Source: Mytilus trossulus (taxonomy: Eukaryota; Mollusca; Bivalvia; Mytilida; Mytilidae). Taken from it: a DNA stretch of 64,000 nt. Location of the stretch: assembly GCF_036588685.1 (NCBI RefSeq), contig NC_086380.1:31762474-31826473 (forward strand), read 5' to 3'. The position numbers were made by a program, and so were the translations under genes. The notes below the pieces were generated by a model. That model searched no databases. It was not told where the DNA came from and saw nothing but the letters and a program-made list of their open reading frames with translations. Below are positions 13,201 to 24,654 of the stretch, one piece after another. Positions within the stretch are counted from its first letter, which is position 1. Each line of letters starts with the position of its first letter.

Positions 13201-14103
13201 TGGGTCTCATTGGGGTCTAAGCGTGACGCAGGATTGCCGATTTTTTGTAAGCGTGACACGTAAAAGTCAAATTATTATGGCGTGAAAATGGGAAATGAGG
13301 TCTTGCGGGACTCGGGAAATGACTAAAAAAATGACAATTGCTTACGTACATAGTGTAAGTCGGATATGGGAATCGGACAAAATAGTAAGCGGGATCCGGG
13401 ATCGGAACCCCCCAATGAGACTCCCAATATAGTCCTCTCTCTTTTGAACTCCTTGTCACATGACAATCTTTATGAAAATCAGGAGATGGTGTATGTGAGC
13501 AGTGAGATATCTATCAACCAAATAAGATAGTACATTGTTATAAACAACTCTTTGTCTCTGTTTTTGTAAGAATACTGGCACTAACTCATGAGAAGCCTCT
13601 GATATTCTTGCACAATCTAATATCAAGAAACAATCAGCTATGAGGATGATAAGTTTTTGCAACAAACTTCTTTATACCTTATTCAGCTGGGTATAATCTG
13701 TGACCCACTTTAGTCAACTTGAATTCAGGAGAAAACTGTGTTGTCACTTGTTGAAAATGTCAGGGAAACTCTTGTTATCATGAAAAACGTAAACAAACAT
13801 TTAGTATATTATAATAATTAATTGGAATTGCTTTTATTCTTTTCAGCTCCACCACCAGGGGGACCAGGTATTGGTGATTTTATTGGTGACAGACTGGATG
13901 ATGCTGACGATGATTCAGGTGCACCACCATATGATACAATGAAAGGATTTGATTATGAGGGAGGCGGTAGTGATGCTGGGTCTCTGAGTTCTCTGAATAC
14001 CTCCACGTCAGGAGGTGACCAAGACTATGACTATCTTAATGAATGGGGACCTAAGTTTGCCAAGCTAGCGGACATGTACAATAAATATGATGATTCAGAT
14101 TAG
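366..14103 (+). CDS. CadN: Neural-type (type III) classical cadherin, 3' part, 16 exons
   Basis: This is a calcium-dependent adhesion receptor of the plasma membrane, partial at the 5' side. Exons: 366-614, 1071-1292, 1857-1965, 2786-2964, 3615-3838, 4683-4945, 5830-6181, 6752-6982, 7391-7592, 8136-8317, 9214-9508, 10656-10845, 11262-11503, 12032-12154, 12792-12890, 13847-14103. All have GT/AG borders and compatible phases, and together give 1,138 codons plus TAG. Order along the fragment: cadherin repeats with DINDEFP and [10 protein letters not shown] motifs (residues 1-156), non-chordate box (about 157-330), EGF-like, laminin G, EGF-like (about 610-680), laminin G (about 680-880), EGF-like, transmembrane helix (about 966-988), cytoplasmic tail. 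Two laminin G domains between EGF modules is the Drosophila CadN-type arrangement, and the tail binds p120- and beta-catenin. Exon 1 opens in phase 1, so its upstream exon lies outside the window. Family is very sure; the exact orthologue is inferred. Confidence 0.96.
1857..3838 (+). CDS. Cadherin exons 3-5: non-chordate box
   Basis: Exons 1857-1965, 2786-2964 and 3615-3838 encode a region without cysteines, between the last cadherin repeat and the first EGF-like module. It contains [12 protein letters not shown] and, later, [15 protein letters not shown]. The position and the acidic DxxDxDxxDKTF motif fit the non-chordate box of invertebrate classical cadherins. Exons 3 and 4 are short and would be missed by an ORF scan. 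Confidence 0.9.
2231..2405 (+). repeat. 35-bp tandem repeat, five identical copies
   Basis: Five identical 35-bp units lie at 2231-2265, 2266-2300, 2301-2335, 2336-2370 and 2371-2405, in cadherin intron 3, with a partial sixth after. Each unit contains TGTTTAC and a short GTTTG/CAAAC inverted pair. The identity of the copies implies recent expansion or homogenisation. Confidence 0.95.
4683..6982 (+). CDS. Cadherin exons 6-8: EGF-like module 1 and laminin G domain 1
   Basis: Exon 4683-4945 carries a cysteine-rich stretch ending in CYNGGTC, which continues into exon 5830-6181 ([12 protein letters not shown]) to finish an EGF-like module. Laminin G domain 1 follows and ends in exon 6752-6982, with the hallmarks DGKWHHI, LQLGG and FNGCVRNLR. 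The open frame upstream of 4683 is intron: the acceptor AG is at 4681-4682, so the apparent start at 4617 is not used. Confidence 0.93.
4970..5103 (+). repeat. Dispersed repeat family A copy
   Basis: The segment contains GCTTTGCTCATTGTTGAAGG and ends near AATCATACCACATCTTC. The same sequence returns at 10005, 38690, 49925, 59755, 61795 and 62655 on + and at 60810 on -. It is a high-copy, SINE-sized repeat with no coding capacity. Confidence 0.8.
7391..9508 (+). CDS. Cadherin exons 9-11: EGF-like module 2 and start of laminin G domain 2
   Basis: Exon 7391-7592 holds EGF-like module 2, with the terminal pattern [12 protein letters not shown]. Exons 8136-8317 and 9214-9508 begin laminin G domain 2; the DGQWHKV and RRGK motifs are in exon 11. 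The open frame continues upstream of 9214 through an intronic dispersed repeat, but the acceptor TTTCAG at 9208-9213 defines the exon start. Phases are 0, 1, 0 and 1 along this stretch. Confidence 0.93.
8468..8606. mobile_element. Short inverted-repeat element with GGCGGATCCAG-type ends
   Basis: The segment starts GTGGCGGATCCAG and ends CTGGATCTGCC, so the ends are inverted repeats, and it has an internal G-tract. Related fragments are at 1440-1562 and 58448-58530. It looks like a non-autonomous element, or MITE. It lies in cadherin intron 10, next to a second MITE. Confidence 0.6.
8628..8836. mobile_element. MITE with ACTGTAAATTCAG-type termini, copy 1
   Basis: This roughly 209-bp element starts TACTGTAAATACAG and ends TTTACAGTA, giving inverted ends with TA at the borders. 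A second copy is at 36785-36993. No coding sequence is present. TA borders are compatible with a Tc1/mariner-type mobiliser, which is inference. Confidence 0.65.
9045..9175 (+). repeat. Dispersed repeat family B copy
   Basis: The segment contains GTGTCAAAGAGACAATAACC and AACAGCAGAAGGT. Related copies are at 24655-24785 (+) and 28315-28435 (-). It lies in intron 10 just before cadherin exon 11 and is read through by an artificial open frame. Confidence 0.8.
10005..10258 (+). repeat. Dispersed repeat family A copy next to the 54-bp array
   Basis: Longest family A copy in the cadherin gene. It contains GTAATTTTGGGGCCCTTTAT and GAAGGCCGTAC, and ends ACCACATCTTCCTATGTC. The 54-bp tandem array begins a few bases after its end, so the insertion and the array may share a history. 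Confidence 0.8.
10261..10692 (+). repeat. 54-bp tandem array (8 copies) carrying a 3' splice site and exon start
   Basis: Eight 54-bp units start at 10261, 10315, 10369, 10423, 10477, 10531, 10585 and 10639. Each has the intron end TTATTTATTACAG followed by the first 37 bases of cadherin exon 12. Copies 2, 6 and 7 carry a synonymous TTG-to-TTA change. Copy 8 is joined to the real exon at 10656. In copies 1-7 the exon frame meets TGA after 12 codons. The period is a multiple of three, so the reverse strand shows a meaningless repetitive open frame. Confidence 0.97.
10656..11503 (+). CDS. Cadherin exons 12-13: end of laminin G 2, EGF-like module 3, start of membrane helix
   Basis: Exon 10656-10845 completes laminin G 2 with the conserved TCLNDIRL motif, then starts cysteine-rich module 3, which finishes in exon 11262-11503 ([12 protein letters not shown]). 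Exon 13 also begins the transmembrane helix. The 3' splice site of exon 12 is the last copy of an eight-fold 54-bp tandem array. Only this copy reads past the first 12 codons without a stop. Confidence 0.94.
12032..14103 (+). CDS. Cadherin exons 14-16: membrane helix end and catenin-binding tail
   Basis: Exon 12032-12154 completes the hydrophobic helix (ALLWW, then a basic KCR stop-transfer). It enters the juxtamembrane p120-catenin site, where an acidic YDEEGAGE motif crosses into exon 12792-12890. The last exon, 13847-14103, has the beta-catenin-binding region: [19 protein letters not shown] and [19 protein letters not shown], ending at TAG 14101-14103. These blocks are nearly invariant among classical cadherins, so this end of the model is the most certain. 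Confidence 0.97.
12235..12445 (-). repeat. 3'-tail fragment of the RT-bearing mussel repeat, reversed
   Basis: Reverse-complemented, this resembles the segment at 56040-56285 and the end of the RT relic near 48340-48445: GGTGCCACATGTGGAGCAGG, then CCCCCAGTTTTATT. It lies in cadherin intron 14. It is probably the tail of the same retroelement family. Confidence 0.6.
13202..13425. mobile_element. 224-bp hAT-type MITE with 8-bp target duplications
   Basis: The ends are GGGTCTCATTGGGG and CCCCAATGAGACTCCC, inverted relative to each other. Both sides are flanked by AATATAGT (13194-13201 and 13426-13433), an 8-bp duplication typical of hAT transposition. There is no coding capacity. It is inserted in the last cadherin intron. 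Confidence 0.75.
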
Positions 14104-15060
14104 ATTGAAAAAGTGCATAGAATGAATGTGCCAAGCTTGCTAGAGTAGAACTCATGCATATGAATATTCATGCAAATTGCACATGATCAAATCAGTGGCA
14201 GCTGCATCCATGATTATGCAAATTAGATGCAAATATACATTCAGTGTGGAGAAAATCAAATGACTGAAAAAGTCCTTACATGACATATTTTGTGATATAT
14301 ATTCTGGGGAAAGTAGCCATGAAATTCAAATATATTGTAATTAGTTTCATTTTTAATATGACTTTGGTAGAACCTCCAAGAGCTAATGTTCAACCATATA
14401 AATGTTAGTTTGAAATGTTACATTATTTTACTAATTTAAAAAAAATAATCCTGAAAGTTTATTAATTACCATTTTCATTCTAATACATTTGTGTATAGTT
14501 TTAAAACTTGACAAGTTACGTCTGATGCCAAATATTTCTAACAAGTGCTCTGTAACTAAACGTCTCGTGTAACTCATTATATCATAATGAAACTAACATT
14601 CCAGATACATTGTCTCTTGAAATTTTATTTTAGAGCTATTGATATTCTTAACAAATCACACGCATGTAATACATTAGAGCTTAAAAGTATTTATTTTTGA
14701 TTTTGAAAATTACCATGTTATCATATGAACAAGGAGGTTACAATGTAAAACCATACACATTTTGTTCTTTTCACATTTTCAGGATATTAAGATGAATCTC
14801 TATATTTTAACCATTTTTGTATGAATGATTTTTTAAAAGATAAAATGTATCGATTACATATCATTGTTGGTAATGTTGATCCAGTGAAATCTCTCTTTTA
14901 TTCAATCAAGAATAAAAAAAATCTTTATTTTAAATTTCCATTTTTTTAAAGGAAATTATATCCCAATATGTGAATGATATTTTTATAATAGTATACTAAT
15001 TTATAGAAAACATTGTTGATAAAAATTATCTGTATGAATAAAAGAAAGATTTCACTGAAA
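14104..15060 (+). other. Cadherin 3' UTR with candidate poly(A) signals
   Basis: AT-rich non-coding sequence follows the cadherin stop. AATAAA hexamers at 14911-14916 and 15037-15042 are candidate poly(A) signals. The true end cannot be fixed without transcript data, and further AT-rich sequence follows. Confidence 0.5.
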
Positions 15061-18000
15061 TTTCATTTCGCCAATTATTCCATTATTCATTTGTTGTAGA
15101 TAATATTTTTATTGCTATGAGACAATTTGTAAATAAATGTAAACATATCATATGACTACTTTATTACCAGTATTTTTGGTGGAGATGATGTGTAGAATTA
15201 AAGAATTAGATCCCATTTGATATATGGTATTAAATAGATTTTATACCAGGATTGATATATATATAAATGTATATGGTAATGTCTCTCTGACATTATTGGA
15301 AATCCAATTTTGTAGGATATACTATGAAAATATTCCTTCATAATTCAGAAAATATTTTGATATTGCTGTACTAATTATTATCAAAAGGAGAGAGTGTCTA
15401 TCAAGAAATGCAATTTTTATACTATTGAAGTAATTTAGGCTGTAATTGTAAATGTCATTCTAAAGTCCTTATTGACTACTTGATAATATTTTGTTAATTC
15501 TCCACTCAGAATCTAAGGCATTCTGTATAATTTTCAAAAGCGTACACCAATATGTTGTGATTGGCTTACAACATTTTGAACTAAATGAATAGAAAAAATA
15601 GATTTTTTATATTATATACTGTAAATCACTAATTCATTATATATTAGAACCATTGGTGCAGATTTTATTTAGATATTTATCTATCTTTTTGTATTGTGAT
15701 TGTAATTATTCTGAGCCAATTTGTTCTGAATTTATTACATATATATTGTTGGATGTTACTGTCTGGAAATATCGATTATAGAACTGGTACCCTTTCCGCC
15801 TAGAGTTATCTCCTATTAAAAAGGGTTGTAGACAATTTTATTTTGGGCTGATAATCTCTGTGTAAGAAAAGGTTTCAAACTTTATGAATATAGAGCTGAT
15901 ATTTATATTTCTGTCCTAATTATAACTGAAGTATTATAATACCAGACAAAAAGATAGTATATACATGTACCTTTGTCTTGGAACTAAATAACACTCTTGA
16001 GTATTGCTGCTTCTGTAAAAATTACATAGAATAAGGACTATCCCATTAAAATATATGAGGGAAGGAAGGAAGGGAAGTTGTAACTATTGAATATGGGTCT
16101 TGGCTCTTTTTTCAGTATGCACCTTAACTATTATGCAAAATTATTTAAAAAAATGGTTCTTTGTTGTAGGGATATTTTCAAAGGTCCTTTCTACCCTCCC
16201 TCATACATTTTAATGTAATAGCCCTAATGATACTACAAATAATTTTCCATGTGACATGGTATATCCACCAATATAATAATGTATTAGCACTCCTAAAGTG
16301 CTTTTTGTTGTGAATCTGCTTATGCTTTCAGTTTTATGTAAATTATGCACAATCAGCATTTTTATTTTTATTGCTAATAGATTTGAGTTTATTTGAAATA
16401 AATCTCTAGTTAATTTTGTGATAATTATTTTCATGTATAAACTAACTTTTGATATGTCAGTTTAACTTTATAACAAATAAGTTCACAGGTAAAGCCTGGA
16501 TTTTTTATTTGAAGAAAATATTCCCCCCTTTTTTTTAAAATGGCTGGATCCACCTCTGCTTAGTAATTCATAATAGATGGATCAAGATTCTATAAACAGA
16601 GATTTACAATTATTATTATAATATCTGGAAATTCAATTATAAGCAAAACATATTTTTTAAGACTTCAATGGCAAATATATGCATTTTTTTAAGACTTCAA
16701 TGGCATGAACATATATAATTTATTTTTTGACAGAAATCCATTTATATTCATTCCCATGGTAACAGTTAATCAAAGGTTGTGATTATTGTTTTTTTACTTA
16801 AGCCAATTTATACACGTCATTATTTAGAATTACGTAAATTATGTTCTGTTTATAAACATGATTGGTCTAGAGAAATTAAATTTTTCTAATATAGTTTTTG
16901 TTTATTTTCTTTGAACAAGTGATTAACATAAAATAATATTTAGCAGGGATAATGTCAATAATATAATTTACAAATTGGTCATCACTCAAGAAATTTTATG
17001 GTCCCCATCATGAGCTGATTTTCCATTATGACAAAAGTGTGTCAGAAATCATATCTGATATTCTTCCTCAGTCATAATTACCTTCCATCATTACCGAACT
17101 GAACAAAGAAATAACACAGTGGGTGCCATATACGGTGCAGTAAATGCTTACCCTTCCAAGGCACCTGATTTCACTCCTGAATTTTAGTGGAGTTTGTACT
17201 GTTTCTTATTATTATTTATAACTTGATGTACATGTCCTTTGGTTTTGTGAGTCTTTGTTTACTCTTTGGTTTTAATTGTTATTGTCATATAAATTGGGAG
17301 ATGTAGTATGATTGCAAATGAGACAGCTATCCAACAAAAAGTCAAATGACATTGATGGAAGCAGCTGCAAGTCAAATTACAAACCCTCTTTTAAAAAATT
17401 CACTATGAATAAAAAGTTAACCCTTAATCAGACAACAATCCGACTACACAAACATATGTTAATACTTCTTGTGTTTTTTTAGCTGAACTAATCAAAGACC
17501 AGTCGGTATATAGTAGGGAGTCCAGGAATTGACCACTTTCGAGTTCATTCGTCACCGGAAAAAACTCGTCAATTATACACGCCTGTATCCCTGCACTAAT
17601 AATGTTCATCAAGCGTCTCAGTGATTGTCATTGTGCAGGATAAACTAGAAATAATGGTTGTTCTGTAGGTACTTAATGAAAATTCCCTAATGACAGCAGT
17701 ACTGATTGTCAATTATGAGAATTTAATTTGCCGAATAATTCATACAATATAGAATTATAGTTTTCCAACCACTCACTCAACATTGGAACAGAAGTGACGC
17801 CGCCCCTAAACGCACAAATGACGTTCACTAAAACCAGAGTTTTTGACGGAAATGCATCGAACTCAAAAGTTGTCTATTGAATGCAAACAGCATTTTATAG
17901 AAATTGATACTGACACATCTATTAAAAATGATGTAAAGTGTGTAATCCAAGATTTTGCACATAAGCTTCTGTTAAAAACAAAATGAAATTGAGAATGGGG

Positions 18001-18765
18001 AAATATGAAGAAGCTTCTCAGCCTTGAAACATTTTGAAATGTGTGACTGTTAAAAACTGCAAAAAGCTAATCCATAATGAATGAGACAAAGACTCATTAA
18101 AAAGGTATTCTGCAGACAGACCTAGAAAGGATCTCATGAGTTTCAAATTAATTAATGGAGTGAGGATTCCAGGGCAACCATTCAATCTGATACCCCTTCA
18201 AGTCAAGAAAACTATACACATGGGCAAGTTACCTAATTAACAAACCCTAGACTTGTGATTTGTAGCAAGGACGTATATTAAATGTTAATTAAACAACCTC
18301 CATTTCTTTATGGAAGTACAATATCAAATATCAGTTTAAACAATGACATATAAGAAAACTCCACTTCAGTTCTTATATGACAGAAATAGATTTATACATC
18401 GGAATTCAGAGAACTCTCATATGATATCAATACTGGGGATTTCCCTCTGACATGTTTCTAAAAACACTAAGTATAAATACTGCTTAATTCTGATTTTCCA
18501 TGTTGTTAAAAACACGCATGCAAGTCAAGGGAAATATCGAAACATGAGAATTATGAAAAGAACATTATAGGACAGTTGTTTAAATTCAATCCTTTTGTTT
18601 TTTATACCATTTAAAGCAAGACAATCTTAAGAATCTGAGATGTTCCTTAATGTTTAGAATAAAACAGTTGACAAGAGGGCATGGCCCTGACTCAATGGTA
18701 TAAGTCTATAGATTACTTTAAAGCAATCGTATCCCAAAAATCAACCCAAGCACAAATACTTAAGT
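15061..18765. other. Intergenic AT-rich sequence downstream of the cadherin
   Basis: No coding exons were recognised on either strand. The segment contains a short direct repeat (TTTTTTAAGACTTCAATGGC near 16654 and 16685) and a fragment of dispersed repeat family A around 17290-17335 in reverse. The remainder is simple AT-rich DNA. Confidence 0.6.
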
Positions 18766-18769
18766 GTCT

Positions 18770-19810
18770 AATGAACAATAAAATTTAGGTCATGGGCGAT
18801 TAAAATCTGACAGACTGACATCTGTGGCTTACAATCATTCCATACACCACATATAATTGATCTACTGCTTACAGTATTTGACAAACAGGCCTATAAAATC
18901 ACTTAGCTTTAACCTTGCACCTTGATCAATGAGAACTTGCAAGGAATCATAGACAATTGACATTTGACAGATTGAAAGTTTGTTAAACATGAGAGCACAC
19001 GCTGAAATGTCTTGCCTTCTTTACTAATCATTGATATTATGTTGATAGTCCTAAATACAATGCTTTATTACAACTGTCACATAAACTTAATCCAGAAAAC
19101 TAAACATTGACCAATGAACCATGAAAATGAGGTCAAGGTCAGATGAACCATGCCAGGCAGGTATGTACAGCTAACAATTTTTCCATACAACAAATATAGT
19201 TGACCTATTGCTTATAGTTTAAGAAAAACAGACCAAAACACAAAAACTAAACTATAACCACTGAACTATGAAAATGAGGTCAAGGTCAGATAACACCTGC
19301 CAGCTAGACATGAACATCTTAAATCATTCAATACACCAAATATAGTAGACTTATTGCATACAGTATAAGAAAAACAGACAAAAACACAAAAACTTAACTA
19401 TAACCACTGAACCATAAAAATGAGGTCAAGGTCAGATGACACCTGCCAGTTGAACAAGTACACCTTATAGTCCTTCCATACACTGAATATACTAGACCAA
19501 TTGCTTATAGTATCTGAGATATGGACTTGACCACCAAAACTTAACCTTGTACACTAATCCATGAAATGAGGTCGAGGTCAAGTGAAACTGTCTGACAGGC
19601 ATGAGGACCTTGCAATGTACACACATACCAAATACAGTTATCCTTTTGCTTATAATAAGAGAGAATTCAACATTACAAAAAATTTTAATCTTTTTTGTTT
19701 GAAGTAGTCGCTGAACCATGAAAATGTGGTCAAGGACATTGGACATGTGACTGACAGAAACTTCATAACATGAGGCATCCATATACAAAGTATGAAGCAT
19801 CAAGTCTGCC
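18770..19810 (+). repeat. ~146-bp tandem repeat array with embedded AGGTCAAGGTCA
   Basis: Diverged units of about 146 bp repeat a scaffold of AACCATGAAAATGAGGTCAA, a CCTGCCAG block, a CCATACA block and an ATTGCTTATAGTA block. AGGTCAAGGTCA is exact at 19130-19141, 19277-19288 and 19423-19434, and altered at 19569-19580 and about 19727. A degenerate first unit begins near 18770. No protein is encoded. Confidence 0.9.
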
Positions 19811-20148
19811 ACCTTATTAAATATAAAGCTTTAAAGAAGTTAGGTAATGCCGCTGCCGCCAGATCACTATCAGTTTGTCAAGCTTACTGCAACAAAAGCT
19901 GCTTGCTTGACAATAAAGCGGAACGTTTTAATGACGTTGTGTTGGTAAGGAAATATTAAGCTTCTTAATGATCAAAATAATTTTTTGTTAAACTGCTATA
20001 TAACCAGTGTATTTTTTCTGATTAAACGGTTGGTTCAATTTTTTTAAACTTTTATATTTTTGTCAAAGGTTCAAAGTAAATACTTTGTCGAAATTTTAAT
20101 AAAATTAAACGAGCCAAATTAATTTTAGTTAATGTGTTGGGTACACCC

Positions 20149-23100
20149 TTAAAGGGAAATCACACTATTTAAACTACTAATAATAATTCATTGAAATTTT
20201 GCATGTAGACAGATCATACTTTTTACAATATTTTAGGCGAAAAAAAAATTGGGGTCACCGATGTTATTTTCGAGATATGACGTCATCAAAAAGTAAAGAA
20301 TAACGTTATACCGAAATATAGAAATAGCGCTCTAAATTGCTAATTGAAGGCAAAATTATTGAAAAAACGATGTTTTATTGGTAAAACTATAACAGTCAAT
20401 TGTAACTTTTACCTTATACACATTTATTTTTCGCAGTTTCCTTATTTTTCAAGGCTTTTGGACATTTCCCGCCGTTTTTAATTTCGATTTATTATAGATT
20501 TTCCTTGAAATAAAAAAAATCTACTAATGTTTTTTCCTTCAAACTTCTGCATAAGTTGCAGCTTCAGGGAAGATTTTAAAACCATAAATAAAAATGGGGG
20601 GTCACCGATGTTTTTAATCCGCTAACACGGAAACAATCTTATTATCGATTTTTGGCGGGAATTATTTATAGCTAACGTTATAGAACGACGTTGCTAGCAT
20701 AAGAGCATTTCTGGCAATGCTTGGAACTATCGGGTTGGACTAAAACTTGTCACTACAAAATATAATAACATTTTTTCAGGGTATTTTGATTATTTATTGA
20801 TATTTTTTATCAATCTATCGAAACGTTAAACATTAAATACAGTAACAGTTATTATAAAGTAATTGTCAAAGTTGAAAGCATCTGCATTTTTTAATTGCAT
20901 TCATTGTGCAGGGTAAACGATTGTCTGCCTCATGCCGTATTAAAGAAATAATTTACAGCTTGCAGATAAAGAATCTTCTACTTCGGAAGACTGATGGTAT
21001 CCGGACTGAAAAGTAACACGTTCCAGTAGACTACAAACAGAATAAATTCACTAACTTGTATATATTCGCACCAGGAAGATAAAACCTGATATGCCATGTT
21101 TAAAAATCCACAAACTGGGCATTTAAAAAAAAAAGTCCTTAATGACACCATTTTCGGAAGAAATTTGAAATTGGTTAATTAACATTTCCGTAATTACACC
21201 ACGCTCAATATATACTTGTATATATAATCGAACCAAATTTAGTTCGACTTCCAGGTTGAGTTCGAGTTTTATCTTGATTTCGAACATTTATTCGAGTAAG
21301 ATTTCTAGTCAAAGCTAGAGTTACACGTAGACACTTTCGAGTTATACTGTTAGATAGAGTAAAAAATTTGGAAAGAGTACATACATATTTTGAGATCCGA
21401 TGAAATTAAGAGTATGAAATATTGCAGTTTCTATTTTCTGTTGGTGCAACTCTCTTTCTTTGAATGTATATTCTTTTATCACATCTTTTATGATGGTATA
21501 TGTACTTTTTGTTTGCCAATACTGATTAATGATAGTTAATTTGAAAATAACTGATCGAATCGGTGTGTCAATTTAAGCACTCTCTGCTATATCATACTGG
21601 CCTTCTTTTTTTAAAAGAGCCAAAGAATGAGAGGTCAATTAGCTACCTTTGTATTAAAAAAAACTAGTTGTCCTTTTCAATAATGGTCAAAATCCGACAA
21701 TCTGACTGTACTACTGTCGATAGGCAAGTGATTTGAACTAGCAGTACTAGTTTTTTTTTTTTTATTGTTTTCATGAATTTTGCAAAATTTTCAGTGGCGA
21801 ATATTTCATGATCAGCAGAACAAAACTTTTGTCTTTATGAGTGGAATATTCCTTCTCCAGACGGACCATTAATGTGTTGGTTACGATACGCAGTACTCTG
21901 TGAGACATGTAACTCTACATAAATACATGCCTGTGTGTGTGTGTGTTGAATATTTCTCTTGATGGAGACTTTTAAAGCCAAATGTATAGAACGTGTTAAG
22001 AATTTTTTATACGCCCGTTTACGGGACACACATGTATTATGGTATACCGTTGTCCGTCAACATGTCGGACGCTTCAACCAATTGGCAAAAAAAATCCGTG
22101 AAATTTTTGTATCTATAGGCGTGAGCTTCCTTTCGTCTTTTATAAATTTTAGATTGTACGTGTCAGAGTTATACGGTTTTACTTTTTAAAAAGGTCTTTT
22201 TTTAAGTTTTCGGACATAACTCAATAAGTGCAAAGTTTCAGCAGTTCTCATGAAATTTTAGTGCATTGTTCATATCTATTGGTGTTACGGCTCAATTTTA
22301 TAGATTTTCGATTGTACGATTCTGAGATATGGGGTTTTATTCATTAACAAGGGGGGCTTTTCTTATTTTCGTATGCCTAACTCTAAAGATTCTTTTTCCA
22401 ATTTTCATACAACTTTGATGAATTGTTTAAATTTGTTGATGTAAATTCCGTTTTGATTTTCATTAATTTCTTATATGACATTGAGAAGTATTGAATCTCT
22501 CTGAAATTGTACCACAAGGTTTCATATCACAAATTGAGGTTGGGGTACATGTAATTGCTCTAAATGTTCAGGAATTAGGTTTCAAAAACAAGCATTTTAC
22601 TAGTTTTACTAATTTACACCAACTTGTGTTTGAGTGTATGGATCTATCTAAAATTGTACTACAAGGTTCCACACCAAAAAGGGGAGGCTGAGATTGAGTT
22701 TGGGGGTAATTACTACAACAGAAATGAGGGGGGGGGTCATAATTTTTTTCTGCAAATTTTTAAAATTTTCATTTTTTTCTAAATATATCATGAAGAAATC
22801 TCCAATTGCACAATATTTAAAGATCTTCGACTATATCTATTTTGTGTCAGAAACCTATAGTATGTCAAAAATTTGATCGCAGTCCAAATTCAGTATATAT
22901 ATATCAAGCTTGGATATTGTGGCCAAACGTGCCAAAACTGTTCAACCTCTGCGGGCGTATCAGGCTGCGCTCAGAGTAGCATTTTATTGTTGTTGGTGTA
23001 GGTCATCAATAGTTCCAAAATATATAACTATGCATAGTGTTTGATATTCCCAGATTATTTGACGTCTAGCGGCCTTATTTCTAACTTGCTGGTCCTACAG

Positions 23101-24483
23101 TTCGCTAACGACAGTTTGAAGAAATACAACAAAATATGAATGCTTGCTCATGATTTCACGAGCAAGAGTCATTTATACACTCAAGAAGACTCCGACTCTG
23201 TAATGAAAGAAGAAGAAGAAGATGATTTTTGTGTGCCCAAATATTAGCATGAACAAAGCATTTAAGAGAGATTGAGTATCATGTACCATACAATACGGTG
23301 CTAAATTTTCTTTGATTTTGACAGCCAGCAATCGATGTAAAATTTTGGATGATTTTCGTTATTTTGTTATCGTTTTTAATTGAATATTTCAATAAATATT
23401 ATTACTCTACAAATCACTCGTTTTCATCCCCCCCCCCCCCTAAAAAAATAAATAAAAAAGTGAGAGGCATTAGATGCCAAAGAAACATTCGGGAAAGATG
23501 GACAACACTTAAATAATTTCTGTCGTCACACGTGAAATAAAAACCGAGATCAAATAGCACTTCAAACACTATTTACGTCCATTGGCAAGTTTAGTTCATA
23601 CAAGTATTCAGAACTACAACATATTAATTTTGACCCTGCTTTGTATTGACCCGACAGGCTGCGCCAGATAAATATAAATATGAAATGAGATTTTTGATGA
23701 ATTATTTAAACATGTAGTATAAAAAACTATAGTTATGACGTTTCATGCATGTGCTATGAGAAAACTGTAGAAACTCATTGTTCCTATTTACAACTCTCTG
23801 TTCGACGAAAAACTACAGATTCCGGAAGGTGTACGCTTGCATGCTGCTACTCTTGGTCTATTTGTACCCCCTCCCCCTCTTCCCGAAAATATACCATGAA
23901 CTCGACATACCGCATCGCGACAATACGCTGCCAAAGAAAAGTATTTGTCACCAACTTCGTTTTCGAGAAAATTGTCCGAGAGGGTACTAAATTATATTGA
24001 ATATGCTATGAATATCCATCGTTCTTAGTGTTGATTAATCATGATGATTAGGTGGTTTTTTATATGTTCTTTTTATCATAAGGGTCTGGCTAGAGGGTCA
24101 TTCGTTTATTAATATTTATTTTGTGTTTCCAATATCTTTTATTCTTTATATTTAAGCTTCATTCTCTATTCATCTGGGTTTTTTTTGCCTTTTATTCTGC
24201 AGTATTAGCCCATTGTTCTGTATTCCGTAAACATACCCCAATACAATCAGACCCTTTTTTGTGGACACGTATTTTTTATTTAATTATAACAGTTCTAAAA
24301 AAATATGATATGTTGATTGTCATTTCTCCTGCTTTAGTGGAACGTCACTTCGAGCGGCTCGCTATTTTTTTCAAATTAGCAACCTTTACGACGGACACGA
24401 AAACGGCGACGTCATAATACAGTTACGACACTATAGCGGCGCCGAGAGCGATGCGTATAAACAATAGTGTGATTTCCCTTTAA
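20149..24483. mobile_element. 4.3-kb TTAA-flanked element with perfect 17-bp terminal inverted repeats
   Basis: AGGGAAATCACACTATT at 20153-20169 is exactly inverted at 24463-24479. Both ends are bordered by TTAA (20149-20152 and 24480-24483). TTAA duplications are the mark of piggyBac and Kolobok transposons; the AGGG end is more Kolobok-like. No transposase-like frame is visible inside, so it is non-autonomous or decayed, and another repeat is nested at 22009-22960. GGGTCACCGATGTT occurs twice near the left end. Confidence 0.75.
22009..22960. mobile_element. Nested repeat bounded by ATACGCCCG / CGGGCGTAT
   Basis: ATACGCCCG at 22009-22017 is inverted as CGGGCGTAT at 22952-22960. The left end continues TTTACGGGAC, then a GTCCGTC run, and the right end continues CAGGCTGCGCTC, as in a common molluscan dispersed repeat. 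The short open frames inside (such as 22491-22691) match nothing recognisable. Confidence 0.5.
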
Positions 24484-24654
24484 TACAAATAGTTTATGAC
24501 TCCTGATTGTTATCCCTAGGTCTAAATTCTGTGAATTTCGACACAGGCAAATCAACAAGCAAAAGAAAGTATAACATTTTTTAGTTCAATGGTTATCCAG
24601 TTAAACCCTATCACAGGACTCAGAGCTGGTGTACATATTGATAAGCTTAAAATT

